Shown here in pieces: positions 1 to 5,861 of a stretch of DNA of 6,208 nt (within the stretch, counting starts at the first letter, position 1; each line of letters starts with the position of its first letter). A program made the translations under genes and the position numbers. The notes under the pieces are model-generated. The model was given only the letters and a program-made list of their open reading frames with translations. It searched no databases and had not been told where the DNA came from. Origin of the DNA: CAMDMI01 sp044359055 (GTDB taxonomy: Bacteria > Bacteroidota > Bacteroidia > Cytophagales > Flexibacteraceae); assembly GCA_044359055.1 (NCBI GenBank), contig JBIKMV010000170.1, positions 1 to 6,208 of the forward strand, read 5' to 3'.

Positions 1-36
1 TTTTTGCCCTTATCTGATACCTTTTCTTCCAAAAAA

Positions 37-642
37 ATGAATACAAAATACCTTGCCCTGGGCGACTCCTATACCATAGGCGAAGCCGTCCCTTTGACTG
101 AATCTTTTCCCCATCAACTCGAAAGTAAACTGAAAAACAAAGGCTTTTTCGGGTTCGAAAATATCGAAATCATCGCTGTTACCGGCTGGACAACCGATGA
201 GCTTATGGCCGGAATTGAGAACAGAAAACCCGAAGGGCCTTTTGGGCTTGTCACCCTGCTGATTGGGGTAAACAATCAGTATCGTGGTTATCCGGCAGAC
301 CAGTACCGGAAAGAATTTGAAATCCTGCTGAACCAGGCCATATCATTTGCCGGAGGAAAAAAGGATAGGGTGCTGGTGGTATCCATACCCGATTACGGGG
401 TTACCCCTTTTGGTGCTGAAAAAGCCACAACCATTGACCGCGAACTCCGCCTTTACAATCAGATCAATAAAGAAATTTCTGCCCGCTACGGTGTGGAGTG
501 GACCGATGTTTTTGATATTTCCAAAAGGGCTTCGGAAGATACGGCACTCATAGCCGGCGACAATCTTCATCCTTCCGGCAAAATGTACGATTTATGGGCT
601 GAGGCCCTGCTGCCCAAAGCATTGAATGCTCTGGAAAAATGA
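37..642 (+). CDS. SGNH/GDSL-family hydrolase (esterase/lipase-like)
   Basis: This is a small serine esterase of the SGNH/GDSL superfamily (Lipase_GDSL_2 type), 201 residues from ATG 37. The family blocks are all present: GDSY with nucleophile Ser11, Gly50 in TGWTTDE as the block II oxyanion glycine, G77-V-N79 as block III, and D175-N-L-H178 as the catalytic Asp/His pair near the C-terminus. I see no signal peptide or membrane segment from this start, so a cytoplasmic location is likely. The substrate cannot be told from sequence; family members cleave acyl or acetyl esters of lipids, sugars or aryl alcohols. ATG 37 is chosen because GDS then falls about 10 residues from the start, which is normal for the family. 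The frame stays open to the window edge and a TTG at 4 would add 11 unremarkable residues, so an upstream extension is not excluded. The gene converges with rpiB, 15 bp between stop codons. Confidence 0.88.
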   Translation: MNTKYLALGDSYTIGEAVPLTESFPHQLESKLKNKGFFGFENIEIIAVTGWTTDELMAGIENRKPEGPFGLVTLLIGVNNQYRGYPADQYRKEFEILLNQAISFAGGKKDRVLVVSIPDYGVTPFGAEKATTIDRELRLYNQINKEISARYGVEWTDVFDISKRASEDTALIAGDNLHPSGKMYDLWAEALLPKALNALEK

Positions 643-663
643 GCTGAGCCCTCGGCATCAGCT
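642..663 (-). terminator. Probable intrinsic terminator of the rpiB transcript, between convergent genes
   Basis: Read on the minus strand, AGCTGA pairs with TCAGCT and GCC pairs with GGC, around a 3-nt GAG loop and with one bulged T. This gives a 9-bp, partly GC-rich stem. After two bases (CA) comes TTTTT (positions 639 to 635), as in a Rho-independent terminator. The stop codon of rpiB (660-658) lies in the 5' arm, and the last base of the plus-strand hydrolase's stop lies at the other foot of the stem. On the plus strand no T-run follows, so the signal looks one-directional. The overlap with a stop codon is unusually tight for a terminator, hence moderate confidence. Confidence 0.5.
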
Positions 664-1086
664 GAATAATCCTATGCGCCGGGTATGATTTCCGCCCTCA
701 AACTCTGCATGCAGAAAGGCATCCACCATTTTCCAGGCATAATCCGGAGCAGTAAAACGGGCTCCCAGGCAAATGATCTGGGCATTGTTGTGCTGCCGCA
801 GCAAAGTGGCGATTTCGGTGTTCCATGCCAAACCGGCCCGGATTCCAGTAAACTTGTTGGCCGCCATGACCATTCCCTCTCCGCTTCCGCAAACCAGAAT
901 GCCGTAGCCGGCTTTTCCCTCCTGAATGGGTTTGGCAACTTTTTCGGCATAGTTGGGATAATCCACTGAATCCTGAGAATAACAGCCCACATCTTCAAAG
1001 GAATACCCATGGTCATTCAGTCGATTTTTAAGGAATTCTTTTAAAATAAAACCGGCATGGTCGGCACCCAGATATATCGGTAACAT
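658..1086 (-). CDS. rpiB: Ribose-5-phosphate isomerase B
   Basis: The 142-residue protein is a full-length member of the RpiB/LacAB family, which interconverts ribose 5-phosphate and ribulose 5-phosphate in the non-oxidative pentose phosphate pathway. Visible signatures are the N-terminal strand with GADHAG (Asp9, His10), the active-site loop V-C66-G-S-G-E-G with Cys66 at the same number as the catalytic cysteine of E. coli RpiB, the following AANK, and RQHNNA with His99, also at the E. coli position. The GSGEG form is shared by RpiB and related sugar isomerases, so a different aldose phosphate substrate is possible, but RpiB is the usual role. It is the last gene of the minus-strand run, 63 bp after sua5. 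No clear Shine-Dalgarno sequence precedes the ATG. Confidence 0.93.
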   Translation of the reverse strand: MLPIYLGADHAGFILKEFLKNRLNDHGYSFEDVGCYSQDSVDYPNYAEKVAKPIQEGKAGYGILVCGSGEGMVMAANKFTGIRAGLAWNTEIATLLRQHNNAQIICLGARFTAPDYAWKMVDAFLHAEFEGGNHTRRIGLFS

Positions 1087-1149
1087 GGCTGAATCTACAA
1101 CTTCAATAAGGCAAAGATGAAAAAAGCAGATGGATGGTGTCGAAATTTT

Positions 1150-2115
1150 TTATCCGCTTCTTTTGACCGAAGCCCTTTTCAGCCTGTCATTGATGGCTTT
1201 GCCCAAACCCGAATCGGGCACCTGTTCGGCAAAGATGGCCTTACCCGGCATTTGGTCCAGTTCATGAAGGAAGGAAAAAAGATTTCGGGCTGCTTCATCC
1301 GGATTGCCTGACCTGCTGAGCACCCTCTGACGGGTGCCGGGAAGCTTTTCCTGCTCATTACTGAATGCGAGATACAAAATCCCGTTTTCCCCGTATTGAT
1401 GAAGCACTTTTGAAAAATCACTGATATACAGCGGTTTACGGGGGGCATAATGGCTGAGCATACTTCCGGGTACCACCTCCTGATTTTTTTTATTGTCGCC
1501 GGAAGCCAATGAAGCAAAGAGCCGAAGGGTCTCCTCGGATATGCCCCCCTGCCTCAATATTTGAATCTCATTTTGATTGTTTATCCGGATGATGGTTGAC
1601 TCCAGTCCTACCCTGCAGGGTCCGCCGTCCAGGATGTAGGGAATAACATTTCCAAGACTTTGTTCTACATGGCCGGGCAAGGTAGGGGAAAGGCCGCCAA
1701 AAAGATTTGCCGAGGGCGCCACCAGAGGAAAAGGCAGTCTTTCAAGCAATTCCAGGGTAAGGGGATGGTCGGGAATCCGAATGGCCACAAGCGGCGAGCC
1801 GTGGGTAACGAGGTCCGGAACTTTATGCGACTTCGGCAATAGTATGGTGAGGGGGCCGGGCGAAAAGGCCTCAAAAAGGGCCCTGGCCAAAGGCGGAATC
1901 TCCGTGACCAGTTCGGGCAACCGAGCAGTACCGGAAATGTGTAAAATCAGCGGATCGGAAAGGGGCCTTTTTTTTACATCAAATATTTTCAGGATGGCTT
2001 TTTCAGAAAATGCATTGCCGGCAAGGCCATACACTGTTTCCGTTGGAATGGCCACCAAATCCCCCTTTTCAAGCAAAGCACCGGCCAATTCAATATCCTT
2101 TCCAATTTGGGCCAT
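1150..2115 (-). CDS. L-threonylcarbamoyladenylate synthase, long Sua5 form (t6A tRNA modification)
   Basis: This enzyme makes threonylcarbamoyl-AMP from threonine, bicarbonate and ATP, the first step of t6A formation at position 37 of ANN-decoding tRNAs; the TsaB/D/E proteins complete the transfer. The 321 residues hold a YrdC domain (about 1-190) with PTETVYGLAG (24-33), KKRPLSDPL (48-56), SPGPLTILL (85-93), RIPDHP (113-118), PSAN (134-137) and GLESTII (170-176). An interdomain linker with HYAP (222-225) then leads into a C-terminal Sua5 domain, so this is the two-domain Sua5 type, not the short TsaC type. The start lies 3 bp after the stop codon of the beta-CASP nuclease gene, so the two are very probably on one mRNA and translationally coupled. 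An Asp replaces the common Asn in the RP..NPL motif; I do not expect loss of function. Confidence 0.93.
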   Translation of the reverse strand: MAQIGKDIELAGALLEKGDLVAIPTETVYGLAGNAFSEKAILKIFDVKKRPLSDPLILHISGTARLPELVTEIPPLARALFEAFSPGPLTILLPKSHKVPDLVTHGSPLVAIRIPDHPLTLELLERLPFPLVAPSANLFGGLSPTLPGHVEQSLGNVIPYILDGGPCRVGLESTIIRINNQNEIQILRQGGISEETLRLFASLASGDNKKNQEVVPGSMLSHYAPRKPLYISDFSKVLHQYGENGILYLAFSNEQEKLPGTRQRVLSRSGNPDEAARNLFSFLHELDQMPGKAIFAEQVPDSGLGKAINDRLKRASVKRSG

Positions 2116-2118
2116 ACA

Positions 2119-3555
2119 TCACACCAATTCAAATGATTGACCCCATTCGGGCAATACAGTTTGTTCGTATCCATTCCAAATCAGGGTACGCTGAAAATCT
2201 TCCATCACTTCCGGCTCTCCGTGCACAAGAAACAACTTTTTCAATTCGCCCCCTTGCTGCTGTTCCACAAAGCGCAAAAGCCCTTTGAGATCGGCATGAC
2301 CTGAAAACACATCGCTCCTTTCTATACGGGCATTTACCGCAACCTGCTTTCCTTTGATGACTACCTTGTCGGCACCGGCCAGAAGTTTGTGACCCACAGT
2401 ACCCTCTGCGGCAAATCCAATCATGAAAATGGTACAGTAGGGATTTTCAAGGTTTTTCATGACATGGTTTTCAATCCTTCCGCCCTGTATCATACCTGAA
2501 GAAGAAATGATAATGCAGGGTTCATGGTAATTGGACAAAGCCTTGCTTCCCTCGAGATCGGGTACAAAAGTGAGGTTTTCGAAATCGAATAAACCATCGT
2601 TTTCTTCATAAAACTCTCTGGCTTCGTCATTGAGCAGAGACAGGTGCTTCTCATAAATCCGGGAACTTTTCATGGCCATAGGGCTATCGGTAAAGACCCT
2701 GATTTCGGGAAATTTTTTGCTGAACTGAAGCTTATTGAGGGTGTACAGAAGGGTTTGAGTCCGGCCTACTGAAAAGGAAGGAATAATAAGGCGGCCCGGT
2801 TTTTCTATAAGGGTGGAGTGGACCACCTTTTCCAGAACTACTTCCGGGGAATCAGTCGCTTCATGGCTTCGGTTGCCATAGGTAGATTCACAGATGAGAT
2901 AATCCACTTTGGGAAATGGCGCAGGGTCTTTGAGGAGGGGATAATGATACCGGCCCAGGTCGCCCGAAAAGCCGATTTTGGTCCATTTTCCATTTTCTCT
3001 GGCTTCTATGAGAATGCTGGCGGCCCCCAGCAAATGGCCTGTATAATAATAGGTTACAAATAAGTTTTCATGAACTCTGAATCTGCTTCCGAATCCAATG
3101 GCCACAAAGCGCTCCATCGTTTCCTTTACATGGTGTTCAGAGTACAGATCAGCTGTGAGCATTTTCAGGGTTTTGGGAGCCACTTTTTTTCCCTTTCCAT
3201 GGATAGCGTTCATTTTTATTTTATGAATCCTGGCCGAATCGGAAAGGAGCAGTTCAGACAGCTCAATGGTGGCTCGAGTGGCCAGAATCTGTCCTTCGTA
3301 GCCTTCCTTGATCAGATTGGGGATATTGCCGGAATGATCTACATGGGCATGGGTGAGCAGACAGAGGTTTATTTCGGTAACCTCAAAAGGAAATATAAAG
3401 CCGTTTTCCCTTTTGAATTCTTTGGTTTCACGGGTTTGTCTATCTTTTTCAAAATCGAAGCCGCAATCAATCAGAATCTTATAGTCGCCATCCAGTGTCA
3501 GCATGTACATGCTGCCGGTGACCTGTTTGCTTGCTCCCCAAAAAGTTAATTTCAT
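2119..3555 (-). CDS. Beta-CASP metallo-beta-lactamase-fold ribonuclease (CPSF-73/TTHA0252-like)
   Basis: This is a zinc-dependent nuclease of the beta-CASP group, the family of CPSF-73 and bacterial RNase J, probably acting on RNA in the cytoplasm. From ATG 3555 it has 478 residues. The metal ligands are readable: Asp30 in LIDCG, HAHVDH at 69-74, His174 in TGHLLGA and Asp199 in FSGDLG. The beta-CASP domain follows, with motif A Glu223 in ESTYGNR, the stretch IPSFSVGRTQ and SSSGMIQGGR. A C-terminal RMMBL-type segment carries SGHAD (His420) and VHGE (His445). The order and length fit the bacterial CPSF-like branch better than RNase J, which has an additional C-terminal domain. An in-frame ATG at 3585 would add ten unrelated residues; 3555 is preferred because it starts the first strand (MKLTFWGA) and is preceded by AGGAA about 6 nt upstream. 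It leads the minus-strand run to sua5. Whether it cuts endo- or exonucleolytically is not decided by sequence. Confidence 0.92.
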   Translation of the reverse strand: MKLTFWGASKQVTGSMYMLTLDGDYKILIDCGFDFEKDRQTRETKEFKRENGFIFPFEVTEINLCLLTHAHVDHSGNIPNLIKEGYEGQILATRATIELSELLLSDSARIHKIKMNAIHGKGKKVAPKTLKMLTADLYSEHHVKETMERFVAIGFGSRFRVHENLFVTYYYTGHLLGAASILIEARENGKWTKIGFSGDLGRYHYPLLKDPAPFPKVDYLICESTYGNRSHEATDSPEVVLEKVVHSTLIEKPGRLIIPSFSVGRTQTLLYTLNKLQFSKKFPEIRVFTDSPMAMKSSRIYEKHLSLLNDEAREFYEENDGLFDFENLTFVPDLEGSKALSNYHEPCIIISSSGMIQGGRIENHVMKNLENPYCTIFMIGFAAEGTVGHKLLAGADKVVIKGKQVAVNARIERSDVFSGHADLKGLLRFVEQQQGGELKKLFLVHGEPEVMEDFQRTLIWNGYEQTVLPEWGQSFELV

Positions 3556-3564
3556 AGTATTCCT
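3556..3564 (-). promoter_or_regulatory. Shine-Dalgarno-like site deciding the start of the beta-CASP nuclease
   Basis: On the minus strand AGGAA is followed by TACT and the ATG at 3555. It is the only clear purine-rich ribosome-binding sequence in the window and argues for this ATG over the one at 3585. Confidence 0.5.
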
Positions 3565-3694
3565 GCCCCTGCAAAGGGACTGCAATGTTAAAAAAAAGAC
3601 AGGGGTAATCCTTGCGGGTATCCATTGAATGACAGACTTCTATGGTTTTTGCAATTTTCTGCCTTACTTGTGCTGCGAAAAAAATAACTTCACT

Positions 3695-4414
3695 ATGGAC
3701 TTACAATCCCTCAAAAACATTCTGTTTCTGGATCTGGAAACCGTTTCAAGTCAGGCCTCTTTTGATAATCTGGACGAGAGGATGCAGGCTTTGTTTGTAA
3801 AAAAAATGCGGTTTGTGAAAACGGACCAAAGTCCGGAAGAATTGTATGCCGATAAAGCCGCCATTTATGCCGAGTTTGGAAAAATTCTGGTGATTGGCAT
3901 CGGCTTTTTTTCTTACAGCGAGGATAAATTGTCCTTCCGGTGCAAGGCTTTGAAAAATGAAGACGAGTCAGCCCTGCTGAAAGAGTTTTCAGGTTTTATG
4001 GAAAACCTCACGCAAAAAGGGAGTTGGAAAATGTGTGCCCACAACGGAAAGGAATTTGACTATCCTTATCTGTGCAGAAGACTGCTTATCAACGGATTGC
4101 CGCTGCCCAAACTGCTGGATATTATGGGAAAAAAACCATGGGAAACCCCGAACCTGATGGATACCATGGAGATGTGGAAATTTGGTGACAACAAGGCATT
4201 TACTTCCCTGGATCTGATGGCAGCTTGTCTGGGCGTGCCCAGCAGCAAAGATGACATAGACGGAAGCCAGGTAGGAAAAGTGTATTTTGAAACCGGCGAC
4301 ATAGACCGGATTGCGGCCTATTGCCAGAAAGATGTGGTGGTGACCGCTCAAGTTTTTATGAAACTCAAGGGCCTTGGAGAACTCCTGCCCGAACAAATTG
4401 AAGTCAAGGTATAA
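3695..4414 (+). CDS. Predicted 3'-5' exonuclease, DEDDy type, PolB-exonuclease-like
   Basis: This is a stand-alone proofreading-type exonuclease domain (RNase H-like fold, Pfam DNA_pol_B_exo2 type), 239 residues, with no polymerase domain attached. The four acidic metal ligands can be placed: Asp13 and Glu15 in FLDLET (ExoI), Asp122 in AHNGKEFDYPYL (ExoII), and Asp213 in Y209-CQK-D (ExoIII), where the Tyr four residues before the Asp makes it DEDDy. The family is expected to remove nucleotides from 3' ends of DNA, perhaps in repair, but no cellular role can be read from this sequence. ATG 3695 is chosen because it begins the first beta strand; an in-frame ATG at 3629 adds 22 residues that look unlike the family. 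The gene is divergent from the beta-CASP nuclease and is followed by a 322-bp repeat-filled gap, so it probably forms its own transcription unit. It has an A-rich stretch but no Shine-Dalgarno upstream. Confidence 0.88.
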   Translation: MDLQSLKNILFLDLETVSSQASFDNLDERMQALFVKKMRFVKTDQSPEELYADKAAIYAEFGKILVIGIGFFSYSEDKLSFRCKALKNEDESALLKEFSGFMENLTQKGSWKMCAHNGKEFDYPYLCRRLLINGLPLPKLLDIMGKKPWETPNLMDTMEMWKFGDNKAFTSLDLMAACLGVPSSKDDIDGSQVGKVYFETGDIDRIAAYCQKDVVVTAQVFMKLKGLGELLPEQIEVKV

Positions 4415-4434
4415 GGATAATTCTAAAAGGAGTT

Positions 4435-4611
4435 TTCAAGTATTCAGTTTTTAGTAGTCGGTTTTAAGTGGGTAAGACAAGTAAAAAGTAAAAAGCTATT
4501 CAAGTTTTCAGTTTTTAGTAGTCGGTTTTAAGTGGATAAGACAAATAAAAAGTAAAAAGTAAAAAATCAAAAGCTATTCAAGTTCTCAGTATTTAGCAGT
4601 CAGTTTTAAGC
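4435..4611. repeat. Three tandem copies of a long heptad-phased intergenic repeat
   Basis: Copy A is 4435-4498 (64 bp), copy B 4499-4576 (78 bp) and copy C a partial 4577-4611. A and B differ at 3 of their first 49 bases; C differs from B at 5 of its 35. Each unit reads in 7-base steps: TTCAAGT, WTTCAGT-like, TTTTAGT, AGTCGGT, TTTAAGT, GGRTAAG, then A-rich steps such as AAAAGTA, ending AAAAGCT plus A. Copy B is longer than A by exactly 14 bp, that is two more A-rich heptamers. No open frame with coding character runs through it. It fills most of the gap between the exonuclease and ychF (4415-4736). That gap also holds the heptamer array at 4642-4681, a weak 5-bp hairpin at 4620-4632 and the ychF promoter candidate, but no gene or strong terminator that I can see. 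Confidence 0.9.
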
Positions 4612-4641
4612 TTTAATGCATTGATTTTCAATAAACTAAAC

Positions 4642-4681
4642 AACTTTGAACCTTGAACCTTCAACTTTGAACTTTCAACTT
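4642..4681. repeat. Short tandem heptamer array, consensus AACYTTS
   Basis: Five full heptamers and a partial one follow without gaps: AACTTTG, AACCTTG, AACCTTC, AACTTTG, AACTTTC, AACTT. Variation is confined to position 4 (C or T) and position 7 (G or C). The array is 31 bp downstream of the longer repeat and ends 55 bp before the ychF start. Similar AACTTTGAAC-like intergenic strings are, to my recollection, common in Bacteroidota genomes; I could not check this. Confidence 0.88.
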
Positions 4682-4712
4682 AAATTCAAAAAAACAAATG
4701 GGTACTTTGGCT

Positions 4713-4720
4713 TAAGTTTG
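4713..4720 (+). promoter_or_regulatory. Candidate Bacteroidota-type -7 promoter element of ychF
   Basis: TAAGTTTG matches the Bacteroidota -7 consensus TAnnTTTG at every fixed position. It lies 16 bp before the ychF ATG, so transcription would start about 4724-4727 and leave a leader of only about 10-13 nt. No TTG/TTTG -33 element is seen at the usual 19-21 bp upstream; that stretch is A-rich instead, which lowers confidence. Confidence 0.4.
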
Positions 4721-4736
4721 CGCCCCTGAATAGAAT

Positions 4737-5834
4737 ATGAGTTTACAGTGTGGAATAGTGGGTCTGCCCAATGTGGGAAAATCAACCCTTTTCAATGCCT
4801 TATCGAGTGCCAAAGCCGAAGCAGCCAATTATCCCTTTTGTACCATAGACCCCAATGTGGGCGTGGTAACCGTTCCAGATGAGCGGCTTGACAACCTTTC
4901 GGCTTTGGTAAAACCGGAAAAAGTAGTGCCCACGGTGATTGAAATTGTGGACATTGCAGGCCTGGTGAAAGGTGCCAGCAAAGGAGAAGGCCTGGGAAAC
5001 AAATTTCTGGCCAATATCAGGGAGGTAGATGCCATCATCCATGTCATCCGCTGTTTTGATGATCCGAACATTGTGCATGTTTCGGGCGGTGTAGATCCGA
5101 TTTTCGATAAAGAAATCATTGATTATGAGCTCCAGTTGAAGGATCTGGAATCTATTGACAAGAAAATTCAGAAAATAGAACGGCAGGCCAAAACAGGTGA
5201 TGCCACGGCAAAAAAAGAGTTGGAGGTCCTGCTCGGATTTAAAAACCACCTGGAAAGCGGAAAAAATGCCCGCAACTTTTCCACCTCACCCGAAGAAAGG
5301 GAGGCGGTGGCGGATTTGAAATTGCTGACCGACAAGCCCGTAATCTATGCGGCCAATGTGGATGAGGCCTCGGTGAACACGGGAAATGAATTTTCGGCCA
5401 GGCTTTGGGATAATGTAAAAGACGAAGGCGCCGAGATGATCATCGTTTCTGCCTCTATCGAAGCCCAGATAGCCGAATTGACCGACCCGGAAGAGCGGGC
5501 CATGTTTCTTGCCGAATACGGATTGACATACTCAGGTCTGGAAAAACTGATCCAAAGCTCCTACAAAATCCTGAACCTGATTACCTATTTCACTGCGGGT
5601 GTAAAAGAAGTTCGGGCATGGACAATTGAAAGAGGCTGGAAAGCACCAGCGGCTGCCGGGGTGATTCACTCCGATTTTGAAAAAGGCTTTATCAGGGCAG
5701 AGGTGATCAAGTATGCCGACTACGTGCAATACAAAACCGAACTTGCCTGTAAAGAAGCCGGAAAACTGGGGGTAGAAGGCAAAGAATATGTGGTGCATGA
5801 TGGAGATGTGATGCATTTCAGGTTTAATGTGTAA
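4737..5834 (+). CDS. ychF: Redox-regulated ribosome-associated ATPase YchF (OLA1 family)
   Basis: YchF is a universally conserved Obg-related P-loop ATPase that associates with ribosomes and influences translation and stress responses. The 365 residues are full length (E. coli has 363). The P-loop GLPNVGKST is at 9-17, followed by Cys35 in NYPFCTIDPN, at the same number as the thioredoxin-regulated Cys35 of E. coli. The Walker B/G3 segment DIAG is at 72-75, and His114, reported as important for ATP hydrolysis in E. coli YchF, is at the same number. NVDE at 207-210 replaces the NKxD of GTPases, consistent with preference for ATP. A coiled-coil-like helical insert spans about 130-180, and the C-terminal TGS-type YchF domain ends in FRFNV. 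The start gives exact E. coli-like numbering. There is no Shine-Dalgarno sequence; transcription may start very close to the ATG. The DUF58 gene follows after 27 bp with no terminator seen, so read-through is likely. Confidence 0.97.
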   Translation: MSLQCGIVGLPNVGKSTLFNALSSAKAEAANYPFCTIDPNVGVVTVPDERLDNLSALVKPEKVVPTVIEIVDIAGLVKGASKGEGLGNKFLANIREVDAIIHVIRCFDDPNIVHVSGGVDPIFDKEIIDYELQLKDLESIDKKIQKIERQAKTGDATAKKELEVLLGFKNHLESGKNARNFSTSPEEREAVADLKLLTDKPVIYAANVDEASVNTGNEFSARLWDNVKDEGAEMIIVSASIEAQIAELTDPEERAMFLAEYGLTYSGLEKLIQSSYKILNLITYFTAGVKEVRAWTIERGWKAPAAAGVIHSDFEKGFIRAEVIKYADYVQYKTELACKEAGKLGVEGKEYVVHDGDVMHFRFNV

Positions 5835-5861
5835 AAATTAGCTTTTCAAATCCTTACCTCC

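Noticed and set aside
1100..1125. Minus-strand CATCTTTG, one mismatch from TAnnTTTG, as an internal promoter for rpiB.
   Set aside because: The mismatch is in the conserved TA, and no -33 TTG/TTTG is seen at the proper spacing.
3070..3549. A 159-codon plus-strand open frame opposite the beta-CASP nuclease gene, and other long antisense frames opposite sua5 and ychF.
   Set aside because: They lie fully inside strongly conserved genes on the other strand and show no recognisable protein motifs; they are antisense shadows.
3640..3680. TACTTGTG with an upstream TTTTTG as a promoter for the exonuclease gene.
   Set aside because: One mismatch in the -7 core and a 13-nt spacer, well short of the usual 19-21.
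4425..4436. AAAA-GGAG-TTTT hairpin just after the exonuclease stop as a terminator.
   Set aside because: Only a 4-bp A:T stem; too weak to support as an intrinsic terminator.
4435..4611. CRISPR array.
   Set aside because: Repeats are directly abutting with no unique spacers, are internally heptad-phased and have no cas genes nearby.
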